Assembly: GCA_008690995.1 (NCBI GenBank)
Contig: VRMN01000002.1
Location: forward strand, 186,001-250,000
Direction: 5' to 3'
Length of the DNA stretch: 64,000 bases
Source of the DNA: Porphyridium purpureum
Taxonomy: Eukaryota > Rhodophyta > Bangiophyceae > Porphyridiales > Porphyridiaceae
Shown here: positions 20,035 through 28,166 of the stretch, piece after piece
Position numbering within the stretch: position 1 is the first letter of the stretch
Layout: the number at the start of each line of letters is the position of its first letter
Made by a program: the position numbers and the translations under genes
The notes under the pieces: generated by a model
What the model saw: the letters and a program-made list of their open reading frames with translations, nothing else
What the model was told of the DNA's origin: nothing
Databases searched by the model: none

Positions 20035-20727
20035 TCAAGCGTCGCTGCCTGGCACGCGAGGACGCGCCACGCTCGAGATGTTCATCAGACTTCCAAAGTA
20101 GCTCTTCAGAAGTGAGCGCGGCTTGCCGCGCACAGTGCGGCGGACCGGGCGCAGGTACTCCCGCCTCTCCTGAAAAGCACGGGCCTGCTCCTCATCCTCA
20201 CCCTCCTCCTCTTCAACATACGCCTCTGCATCTGCAAGCTCTTCAGCACGATTGGCAGCTTCCTCTAGATCACGTCTTTCCTGTTCGCGGGAACGAGTAA
20301 TCAGCATCAGTCTTGATACGGCAATGTCCTTGATTTCGCTCCGTTCGCCGCTGCAGTCACTCGAGAAAACTCGCTTAAGCGAACCCGAAAACGCATCGGA
20401 ACCGTACGTGTTGCTGTACTGGCGGGACGACACGCGACCAGGTTTTACCCAGTGCGCAAACCCGACGGACGATTGTGCGTGCTCGACATCCTGCCCTCGC
20501 TGGTGGGCACATGCATATTGAAAAGGTTGCGAGCCGCTTAACTCTGCCATCTTAAGCGACAGGTGGCTCTTTGAGAAGGACGCTGGCTCCAAATCCAAGT
20601 CCAGATACGCTGCGGGCAGGCCCGACTCTTTCCTCACATTAAACGACTTGGGCTCCTGCGAGTACAGTTTGCACGTGGAACCAGCATCCAAGCCGCGGTC
20701 CTCGCAGCCAACCACGATGGACGCCAT
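20035..20727 (-). CDS. Unknown-family protein, paralogue B of a tandem pair
   Basis: Starts at the ATG at 20727 (MASIVVGCEDRGLDAG) and gives 230 residues. It matches paralogue A through FSGSLKRVFSSDC, IKDIAVSRLMLITRSREQE and the basic tail RPVRRTVRGKPRSLLKSYFG ending ISSVARPR. The middle helix is more acidic (EEEEGEDEE). Both copies keep a DLxxASFSxS patch in the N-terminal third. The same order of blocks in both copies, on the same strand, points to an old tandem duplication. The function is unknown; nothing suggests an enzyme. Confidence 0.75.
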   Translation of the reverse strand: MASIVVGCEDRGLDAGSTCKLYSQEPKSFNVRKESGLPAAYLDLDLEPASFSKSHLSLKMAELSGSQPFQYACAHQRGQDVEHAQSSVGFAHWVKPGRVSSRQYSNTYGSDAFSGSLKRVFSSDCSGERSEIKDIAVSRLMLITRSREQERRDLEEAANRAEELADAEAYVEEEEGEDEEQARAFQERREYLRPVRRTVRGKPRSLLKSYFGSLMNISSVARPRVPGSDA

Positions 20728-21918
20728 TTCCGCCGTTCACTGTAAAAGTTTCCTTTTGCACGACTTTGTTGCACCCACCGTAATGACTCTCTGTTCTCCT
20801 CTGCCATCTCCAGCTCCAACGACCTAACCCATGCTGCAAGCTTGACGCACCCTTTTATGTATCGTCGAACCGAGTCGCGCCGTGCCTGACCTCAGCGCAA
20901 TCCCACCGTGCGGCTGCCCCGAGCAGAGACACGCGCACCCACGCGTGCACCCATCCAAGCGCGCACCCACCGCTCGGTAGTCATCGTAGCGCTCGCTCCA
21001 ATCAAGATTCATCACCATGCTACTTCTCGCTCGCATGTGAATCGGCGTACACGTCGAAAATGTCGCGCAACATGCAACTCACGCAACTCTCACCAAGAAC
21101 AGCGCGCGCCGACCGTTCAGAATGCCGACTCGGCGCAGCAGCAAAGCGCGTCGACTCACCCAGACGCAAGTGGCACGCCGTTCATGGCCACCTAACGCCG
21201 CGTGCGCGCGTCAACCTCGCCTACCGAGCGAGCAAGCCAATCAGCGACCAGCGATGACCCGACAATGCTTCGCTTTCACGTGGAAGCGGCGCGAAACCGA
21301 TAACGGACGTCGTGCCTACGTGGTGCGCGCTGCGTCGTCTCGCGGCGCGGTCACGGTTGAATGCGCGCTTGCGGCGGTGCACGGCATCATGAGTGTCCGC
21401 CAACTGCGGCGTGGCGAGGATGTACGACGAACCCGTGGCTCGGTGCACCGTGAATGCGCGAAGCGCGCAAAGCACCGTAAGCACCGTAAGCACCGTACGC
21501 GCGAAGAACATGCGCGCACGAATGACCCGTGCACCCGCATCCCCGCGTCGGGTCTCGGTGCGCTCGTCCAATCAACCGGCCGCTCCGCAGCAAAGTCTTC
21601 TTCGGTCACTTCTTTGCCGCCGCCGCGCAATCCGCACGCGAACGTCGCCGCGCGTCCACGAGATTCTTTCCGCTTCTACAGTTCCGATAAGCCGAACCTT
21701 TTCGGTCCGAGTAACCGTTTGCGCCCCGCAGCGCTCGCGGTCTTCAAACCCTAAAAGCAAAAAGAAAAAAAAGAGAAAAAAGACGCGCGAAATCTCGGTT
21801 CGGCACATGCCGCAGCAGAAGGGCACGACTGGCGCGCGGACGCGCCAAAGCAAACGCCGCCCTTGGAGCATCGAGGCGGCGTGCGTGGCTGGCCTCGTGA
21901 CATCTCGTCCGCGGCACC
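20728..21918. other. Divergent intergenic region, paralogue B / POLD3
   Basis: No gene is supported. Three tandem copies of AGCACCGTA lie at about 21471-21497. An E2F-type site lies near POLD3. An A-rich tract precedes the POLD3 leader at 21753-21782. Confidence 0.45.
21784..21791 (-). promoter_or_regulatory. E2F-type site before POLD3
   Basis: GCGCGAAA, the reverse complement of TTTCGCGC, lies about 130 bp upstream of the POLD3 ATG. This matches the E2F/DP consensus used for S-phase genes in animals and plants. Identification is by sequence match only. Confidence 0.4.
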
Positions 21919-23439
21919 ATGGCCGTGAGTGATCGCCAGATGAGCGAGGCCGTGGCGCTGCTGTCGGCGCCGGGCGCGCAGCCGGCGCTCACGTTCCGCA
22001 TGTTGAGCGCGCGGTGGAATGTGTCGTGCTTGGACGCCCAGACAGCTTTGAGCGAGATGGTGCGCCGCGAGAGCGAGGCGCTCGTGCCGTTCTATGTTGT
22101 GGTCATGAGCGACGCGCAGAACGCCGTCACAAAGTGCAAGCTCGTGCAGGGCACTCATCCGGAGACGACGCAGTGCGTGCTCGAGCTAAAGTCTCAAGGA
22201 TGGACGCTCGACAACGTGTCGATTTTTGGCGTCAGCGCGGCTGCGCGCACGCCTAGCAATGTGCGCGAACTCGCCGACCTGCTCAGCTTTGATGACTTGT
22301 TCGCGCCGCCCGGCGGTGCCTCGAGCAACCGTGAGACGGCCAACAGGATCCGGCCGGTTCCGGTTCCCGGCGCAGCATCGGCGCCCATCATCAGCAAGGC
22401 TTCGTCCGCGCCGTTGAAACCAAGTGCCTCAAGCAAGACGGCTTCATCAGAGCCGAAGAAGAAGAACAAGGAGCCGGTTGCTGTTGGTGCTGCGTCACCC
22501 GCCGGTCCGCAGGCAGACAGCGAGAATGCGATACAAGTCGGGAAACGAGCTGTGCAAAAAAGCGCCCAGATGATCCGAGCCGAGAAGACAGATGTCGAGC
22601 GACTCGCGCAGAACGCAACCAAAATTGAGACCGCAGAGCGCAACATAGCTGGCGAGGAGCAACCCGCGAGAATAAGCCTAGCAGAAAGCCCCAAGGAAAA
22701 CCTGAAGCCGCGCAAAGAAGAGCAGCCCTCTGTCAAGAAGGCGACGGTCGGCACCGAACCCACTGAAAGTCTGCTTGCTACCGCAGTGGCACCGAAGAAA
22801 AAGCGCGTCAAACTAGTCTCTTGCGACGACTCGGACTCGGACAATGATTTCCAAGAGGCACACCGTGCACCAGCTGTCGAAAACCTCGGTCGCGAGGTGG
22901 ACAATACGCCACCCGTGGATGAACCGCCAGCTGCCGTGCTGCAGCGCGAGAAGCGTAAGACAATGGGAGCACCGTTTGCCAAATCGGCCGCGGCTCCGAA
23001 GAAGGGCAAAAGCGATATTCTGTACCTGACGTTTGCCGAGCGGGAACATCTGTTTGCGCGGAACATTGTGGAAGCCGACTTGGACGAAGATATTGCGTTG
23101 TTTTCGAAAAAGCCCGTCGAGCACGTGTACACCAACAAGAAGGGATATATCGTGTCGGATCCAGAGGCGTGGCAAGTGCTGAACAGCCGCGGTGAGGTGG
23201 TGCGTGTGGTGGATAAGAATCTCAACCCGTTCGACGAGCAAAAGGTGAAAAGGGCAAACACCGCATCGGATAAATCTGCCGGGGCCAAACCGAAAGAGGC
23301 GAATGCAGCAGGCTCGGAGTCCAAGAGAAAGGGAGATGGCAGCGGAAAGGCGAGCGCCGCGAGTGCCCCCGCCAAAGGCTCCAAGAAGGATACTGGCAAG
23401 CCGCAGCAGTCCATTACGTCTTTTTTCAAGAAGAAGTGA
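21919..23439 (+). CDS. POLD3: DNA polymerase delta subunit 3 (POLD3/p66/Cdc27 family)
   Basis: This non-catalytic subunit links polymerase delta to PCNA at the replication fork. The N-terminal ~140 residues form the conserved winged-helix region (TFRMLSARWNVSCLDAQTAL; FYVVVMSDAQNAV; LELKSQGWTLDNVSIFGVS). The middle is a long disordered Lys/Glu/Ala-rich linker with an acidic patch DDSDSDNDF. The extreme C-terminus is a canonical PCNA-interacting PIP box QQSITSFFKKK, directly before the stop, as in other POLD3 proteins. At 506 residues the length is near the human 466. The ATG at 21919 has a strong context (accATGg). Confidence 0.9.
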   Translation: MAVSDRQMSEAVALLSAPGAQPALTFRMLSARWNVSCLDAQTALSEMVRRESEALVPFYVVVMSDAQNAVTKCKLVQGTHPETTQCVLELKSQGWTLDNVSIFGVSAAARTPSNVRELADLLSFDDLFAPPGGASSNRETANRIRPVPVPGAASAPIISKASSAPLKPSASSKTASSEPKKKNKEPVAVGAASPAGPQADSENAIQVGKRAVQKSAQMIRAEKTDVERLAQNATKIETAERNIAGEEQPARISLAESPKENLKPRKEEQPSVKKATVGTEPTESLLATAVAPKKKRVKLVSCDDSDSDNDFQEAHRAPAVENLGREVDNTPPVDEPPAAVLQREKRKTMGAPFAKSAAAPKKGKSDILYLTFAEREHLFARNIVEADLDEDIALFSKKPVEHVYTNKKGYIVSDPEAWQVLNSRGEVVRVVDKNLNPFDEQKVKRANTASDKSAGAKPKEANAAGSESKRKGDGSGKASAASAPAKGSKKDTGKPQQSITSFFKKK

Positions 23440-23551
23440 TCTTGCCACTCGATTCTCCTCCGTGTGAGGCTTGGCCCCGGTTGTCAAGCATGGCGAAGTC
23501 TAGTTGCTTCCGACCAGCCCTCGTTCTGCAGGAGAAAGCTCAATTTACTCG

Positions 23552-24433
23552 CTACAGATTCTTCTTCCCGTACACGTCTTCCTCCTTCTCTTCCTTGTGC
23601 GCGCCATTGGGGTCCTTGAAGGTTCCAAAAATCCAGTCCCACACGATGAAGTACTGGCCATAGTTGCTCTTAAATGTTGTGTGGTGAATGTTGTGATGCG
23701 CAGCGCCATTCACCAGCGGTATGTTCAGCGTCGTTCTGTCGTGGATATTGACCGTCCACAACCCGACGGCAGCGAGCGACACCAGGTGCATCGTCGCGTG
23801 GAACGGAAAGCAAAAGACAAAGACCTGATAGGCAATGCCCTGCAAGAAGCCGTCGATCGGGTGGAACGCGAATGCTGCGAACGGCGTGGTGTGGATAAAG
23901 CTGTGATGCCACTTGTGGCAATATTTGTACACCGCTGGATGATGCAGACCCCGATGGATAAAGTAGATCAGCGTGTCTGAGAAGACGAGGAAGAGGATTG
24001 GCGATACGAGCAAATACAGCCATCCGTACTCACTCACGTCGTGGTAAATCTTGCCGTACCCGAGCTGGAACGCCACCTCTGCAGGCGTGGTGAGCGCGGC
24101 CATGACCAATAAACTCCACGAGCTGAGCCACATTTCGCGGCGCATTTCCTTAAGATTCGGTTGGTAGTGTGGCACGAAGCGCTCCTTGTACCGCACAAAC
24201 ACGACGTAATAGTCCAAGCCCGCGAACGCAAAGTACAGCAGAATCGAGCCGAGGTACGTGAACAACCACGTGATGATAGCTCTTCTGACGAGGCCCATTC
24301 CGGCCGACGCCGCGCTGCCGATACCCGGCGGCTGCTGCATCAGCAAGCCATCCACCACATGGTCGCTGGCAAACTGCACGCACGCGTCAAACGACACGGT
24401 ATTCACGCGCGCCACCACCCCTATCAAATCCAT
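23552..24433 (-). CDS. C-5 sterol desaturase (lathosterol oxidase, ERG3/SC5D family)
   Basis: These di-iron ER enzymes introduce the delta-5 double bond in sterol synthesis. All three histidine clusters are present in order: HRGLHH, HKWHH and AAHHNIHH. Their surroundings are diagnostic of the SC5D branch (TPFAAFAFHPIDGFLQ; NIHDRTTLNIPLVNGAAHH; FKSNYGQYFIVWDWIFGT). Several hydrophobic helices precede the first motif. The ATG at 24433 gives 293 residues; an upstream in-frame GTG is ignored. The C-terminus is Lys/Glu-rich without a clear KKxx signal. The stop lies 112 bp from the convergent POLD3 stop. Confidence 0.9.
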   Translation of the reverse strand: MDLIGVVARVNTVSFDACVQFASDHVVDGLLMQQPPGIGSAASAGMGLVRRAIITWLFTYLGSILLYFAFAGLDYYVVFVRYKERFVPHYQPNLKEMRREMWLSSWSLLVMAALTTPAEVAFQLGYGKIYHDVSEYGWLYLLVSPILFLVFSDTLIYFIHRGLHHPAVYKYCHKWHHSFIHTTPFAAFAFHPIDGFLQGIAYQVFVFCFPFHATMHLVSLAAVGLWTVNIHDRTTLNIPLVNGAAHHNIHHTTFKSNYGQYFIVWDWIFGTFKDPNGAHKEEKEEDVYGKKNL

Positions 24434-25114
24434 GGGCCTCACCACGTCTCACCACCACGCTCTCCTCCGTCCCACCTCCTCTTCCTTCTCTCTCTCCCTC
24501 GCTCGCTCTCTCCATTCTTTCGCTTCCCCCACTTTCCTCCGCATCTTCCATACCAAACGCCACAAACACACGAAAAACAGCGGAGCCGGAGTAAACCGGA
24601 AAAAGGCCAGAAAAGATCCGCGCTGAACACACCAGCGCGCCGTTTCACGAAAACGTGCGCACGCTCCGACTCTACCAAAACACGCCGCTCTTCTCATCGA
24701 AGCGGAAAAGTACAGTGCACCACGACCACCACTCGGCTACAACACACGTACAAAAAGCCCGTACCGGCTCCGCAAGCCAGCCGCCTGGCCACCACACAAA
24801 CAAAGAATGAAGATTACAATAATCGGCGCGCGAGTGTGTTAATTAATGGAAGTTTAAGTGAAAGAATCGGCGTACTGTGCCGAGCTGTACTTGTGCTAAG
24901 GGTTGGGTACTGTGGTTGGGTTTGTTGAGTGCGAGGGTGGAGCCAACTGGGCGTGCGGATTCACGCGATGTCGACAGCAATGTGCGGGGGGAGAGGGAGG
25001 ACAGGACGTGGAGGGACACACAGAGAGGCACATACAAATAGGCAGGCAGGCAGACAGGCAGACAGCGCGCGCGCGCGAGATCAAGTAGGGTTGCAAGAGC
25101 GGTAAGCGTGTGTG
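24434..25114. other. Divergent intergenic region, SC5D / PRXL2
   Basis: Contains the octamer GTACAGTG at 24710-24717 and a (GCAG)n-like run followed by alternating GC at 25040-25077 just before the PRXL2 gene. No gene is supported. Confidence 0.5.
24710..24717 (+). promoter_or_regulatory. GTACAGTG (CACTGTAC) octamer
   Basis: An exact copy of the recurring promoter octamer lies between the sterol desaturase and PRXL2 genes. Confidence 0.3.
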
Positions 25115-25897
25115 ATGGTGGAGCGACGCGCGAGTGCGTACGTGGTTGCGCACGCAGGCGGACTGGGCGGTAGAACTGCGGCGGCGGCGTTGCTGTGTGA
25201 TCGTTATGGTGCGCGGGATGTGAGGCGGCAGCGCCGGGTGGCGCCGGCTGCGGCCGACTCGGTGCGGGCTGCCGCGGGAAGCATGACAATGAAGACGACG
25301 TTGTATCAGGCACGCTCCGGGCCCAAGTTGAGAGAGCTGTTGAGCAAGGACGACGCGACGGTGTACGACCTTGATTCGAACGCGGTGGACCTGGTGGCGA
25401 ACGCCATCGAGGGCGCGCCCAGCGGCGCCGTGCTGGTGTGGATGCGCCACTACGGCTGCGTGCTGTGTAAGCAATTGCTTGCAAGCGTGCAGAAAGAGAT
25501 CGAGAGGGAAGCCGCCAGCCTGGGCTACGCGCTGGTGGCCGTCGGCCCGGGAAAGCCAGAGCAGGCCGAGCAGTTCAAAGCCAAGGTCGAGTGGAAGCAT
25601 AAGGTCCTGTCAGACCCGCTGCGCACGACCTATCGCGCGCTCAATTTCAAAAAGGGTATGTTCAACACGTTTAATCTTGGTGGGCTCAAAAGCATGGTCA
25701 GCTCGTTCGCGCAAGGTTACACTCAAGATTGGACCGTCATCCCCACAGACCCGTTCGCACTGGGAGGACTGCTAGTGGTGGACGCAGACGGAACAGTCAT
25801 CCTCAACCACATCGATGACTTTGCGGGCGACCACCCAGACATGAAATTGGTGAAGAACGCCATGCGCGAGTTTGCGAGCCCAAATCTTGTCAAGTAA
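25115..25897 (+). CDS. PRXL2 / FAM213-type thioredoxin-fold protein, Cys form
   Basis: The ATG at 25115 gives 260 residues: an Ala/Arg-rich N-terminal ~58 residues suitable as an organelle leader, then the AhpC/TSA-like domain beginning MTMKTTLYQARSG. The redox site is RHYGCVLCKQL, a CxxC. Other family marks are ALVAVGPGKPEQAEQFK, KVLSDPLRTTYRALNF, and GGLLVVDADGTVILNHIDDFAGDHP near the C-terminus. The reaction is probably thiol-based reduction; the substrate is unknown. It is the Cys paralogue of the TGA-containing gene at 6829-7584 and serves as the internal reference for reading that TGA as selenocysteine. The stop is 90 bp from the convergent DUF819 gene. Confidence 0.85.
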   Translation: MVERRASAYVVAHAGGLGGRTAAAALLCDRYGARDVRRQRRVAPAAADSVRAAAGSMTMKTTLYQARSGPKLRELLSKDDATVYDLDSNAVDLVANAIEGAPSGAVLVWMRHYGCVLCKQLLASVQKEIEREAASLGYALVAVGPGKPEQAEQFKAKVEWKHKVLSDPLRTTYRALNFKKGMFNTFNLGGLKSMVSSFAQGYTQDWTVIPTDPFALGGLLVVDADGTVILNHIDDFAGDHPDMKLVKNAMREFASPNLVK

Positions 25898-25987
25898 AGG
25901 GCAAAATGTGTAAACGCGAGACCCCGGCCATTTTCACGACCAGGAAAGCCGAAAAGGAAGGGGGCGTCTGTCATCGGCCCCTGTGAT

Positions 25988-27364
25988 CTATGGCGTCGCG
26001 AAGCGGACGAGGAGCGCATGTACAGCCAGACCAAGGAACGTGGCAATCGCATTCCCGAAGTGTCCCACCAGCATCGCAGGCACAACGAGTTCGTGCCAAT
26101 TCTTACCGACGGCCAGGGCAGACGCAGTCTGCGGGTTGCCAATGTTTGCACTAGACGCTATGACAAGATGGCGCACTGGAAATCGAAACACGCGCCGGCC
26201 GAATGTCCACAGAAACGCCAAGTGGAAAATATAAAGTAGTATGCAAAACGGTATGAACGCACGGAACGGCCCAGAGAACGCTGCGAGCCACTTGCCCCCT
26301 GCCGCACCGGCAGATGCAAAGTAAATGTACAATAGCACCCCGCCCACTACTTCGCCAGCCTCAATCAATGGTCGCGTGACGCTGGGAAGGACGCTTGCAA
26401 GCAAAACGGTGATCAGCGTCGATACAGGCATTGAATAGCCAGGCGCCAACCTGTCGGCCACCAAGTTGACGAGTGCCGAGAGCGCCAGTGCTTGCAAAAC
26501 GCCGCTCACTGTGCACGGGTCTGCAAGTGAGGGCTCAGCGGGCGAACGTGTCCGTTGCTGCCATGTCTCGCTTTCCTTTTCAGCCCATTCCGCGTTTTCT
26601 TCAGTTGCCATGCGGCCAAGTTCATTTCGCGTGTCGTGCTCATACCGCTCCGCCAGCCACGCCAGCAGAGGAAAATAAACTAGCCCAACCACATTGTCGA
26701 TCGCCAATCCTGTGCTCGTTGCGGCTCCAGACAATTCCAATGTGCTGGCGACCGCGACATAATTCAGCCCTCCGCCAATGTTTTTCGCCACCAGCGCGGC
26801 TACGAGTTTGGCTGCGTCGTGCCCTTGCAATCCTCGCGCACAAAGCAAGTACGCACCAAGCGATCCGCACAGCGTGGCCACACTTCCCAGAAGGAATGCG
26901 TTGAGCAGCCTTCCGGATTGGTGCCGCACGGTACGCCAATTGGCCTGGAAGAGCAGCAGCGGGGTGGCGAGTTTGACGAGCGCAACCTGCAGCGCAGCAT
27001 AGTACGGGCCCGGTGGTGGCAGCACGTTCCACGCGCCAGGCAGCCCGTTGGCAAGCAAAGAGGACATCAGCATGGCCAAAATAGGACCGGAGAACGCACG
27101 GCCCAGGGCCGTATGCGTGGCAGCCTGCACACTTGCCGCCGCAATTAAAACAAGAGCCGAAACATGCTGCAGCGAAAGCGTCGCCTGCGCCGATACTGCC
27201 GCACCAAGCACTGGATGCGCGCGTACGGGCATCACCAGCGTCGACCGATCTCGCCGCCTCCCTTTCAGCACGCGGGGCATGCGGGCAGATGTGCAGCTAG
27301 CATGCCGCAGCGCCGCGCATGATGCACTCGGAAGATGGACGAATCCACCCAGGCAGTCGCCCAT
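25988..27364 (-). CDS. DUF819-family multi-span membrane protein
   Basis: The protein has 458 residues with about ten hydrophobic helices. Family marks include AMLMSSLLANGLP, GGGLNYVAVASTL, GLAIDNVVGLVYFPLLAWL and, near the end, HLVIASSANIGNPQTASALAVG, the small-residue-rich segment typical of DUF819. A hydrophilic loop of about 45 residues splits the helices in the middle. DUF819 proteins occur in bacteria and plant plastids; the substrate is not known. The first ~45 residues are Arg/Ser/Ala-rich, consistent with a plastid transit peptide. The ATG at 27364 opens the frame. Confidence 0.8.
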   Translation of the reverse strand: MGDCLGGFVHLPSASCAALRHASCTSARMPRVLKGRRRDRSTLVMPVRAHPVLGAAVSAQATLSLQHVSALVLIAAASVQAATHTALGRAFSGPILAMLMSSLLANGLPGAWNVLPPPGPYYAALQVALVKLATPLLLFQANWRTVRHQSGRLLNAFLLGSVATLCGSLGAYLLCARGLQGHDAAKLVAALVAKNIGGGLNYVAVASTLELSGAATSTGLAIDNVVGLVYFPLLAWLAERYEHDTRNELGRMATEENAEWAEKESETWQQRTRSPAEPSLADPCTVSGVLQALALSALVNLVADRLAPGYSMPVSTLITVLLASVLPSVTRPLIEAGEVVGGVLLYIYFASAGAAGGKWLAAFSGPFRAFIPFCILLYIFHLAFLWTFGRRVFRFPVRHLVIASSANIGNPQTASALAVGKNWHELVVPAMLVGHFGNAIATFLGLAVHALLVRFATP

Positions 27365-27634
27365 GTTTAAGTTTGCCCATCCGTCCCTATGGAACTGGCG
27401 ATTGAATGGTCGGCGTCAGTCAATGGCTTCTAGTAAAGATTCACATGCTTTACTATTATTACAGGGAGGGACATAACTTTGCTGGCTTGACGCATGTCTC
27501 GTTTGATGCGGGCGATGCCTCCTCGTGCGACACAAACCGAGAATCGGACCGGCTGCGCGTGACTTCCCGAGGAACGCCGCAGCATCCATTGTCAACATGG
27601 CTGTGACCGCAAAACAACGAGGCGCGCCTCACGC

Positions 27635-27775
27635 TCAAGACTTTTTGAAAGTGTCCGAGAAGAGCAACGTGTCCTTTGTATACGCCATGTTTGCGATCAC
27701 CGATATGCCCGCGGCAAGTCCGAGCACCAGAAGCACGCTTGTCCAAAACGTGATTTGAAAAATTTCGGAATCCAT
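27635..27775 (-). CDS. 46-residue single-span protein resembling the ATP6AP2 membrane tail
   Basis: The ATG at 27775 opens a 46-codon frame with one hydrophobic helix (FWTSVLLVLGLAAGISVIAN) and a short hydrophilic tail (TKDTLLFSDTFKKS). As I recall the human ATP6AP2 C-terminus, which stays bound to the V-ATPase membrane sector, the two align without gaps: F-x4-W, then N-M at the end of the helix, then D-(S/T)-hydrophobic-hydrophobic-(Y/F)-x2-T. The ATG directly follows CTTTACAG, a good 3' splice site, and GTAAGT occurs upstream (minus strand, near 28006). A 5' UTR intron, or a short spliced first exon, is therefore possible. Upstream in-frame codons to 28147 look non-coding. Confidence 0.5.
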   Translation of the reverse strand: MDSEIFQITFWTSVLLVLGLAAGISVIANMAYTKDTLLFSDTFKKS

Positions 27776-28006
27776 CTGTAAAGCTCGCCAACACGTACAG
27801 CCACAACCGGCGGTTTTCCCTTGGATATCACGAACACGCGCACACGCGCACGAGTACACGGGGCCCCCTTTCCGCTGCAGATTTGCCGCGCCAAGTTCCC
27901 GATTTGTTGCCAAGCCTTCCCGCCTCTTCCCGTTCGCGCTGCCGCTACTCTCTTCTCCTTCTCGCTTCACGTCCAGCGCCGTTAACCGTTTAAATGGTGT
28001 ACACTT

Positions 28007-28014
28007 ACTGTACC
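28007..28014 (-). promoter_or_regulatory. ACTGTACC, near-match to promoter octamer
   Basis: A near copy (ACTGTACC) of the recurring CACTGTAC motif lies about 230 bp upstream of the small ATP6AP2-like ORF. Confidence 0.2.
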
Positions 28015-28166
28015 TACTCCGCTCATGTCGCACGTAAGCTTTACAATTTACAGTTAACCACACGCGCAAGCGCAACTCGATGCGTGTGGGGTGCGCCTTC
28101 CTCTCCCGGCTTGTTGTATACACATGCAGCTGCCACGCGCACGCCATGGTTCATGCGGTGAGTGGC

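Noticed and set aside
22194-23429. 411-codon minus-strand open frame
   Set aside because: Antisense to POLD3; composition is Ser/Leu/Ala-rich shadow sequence.
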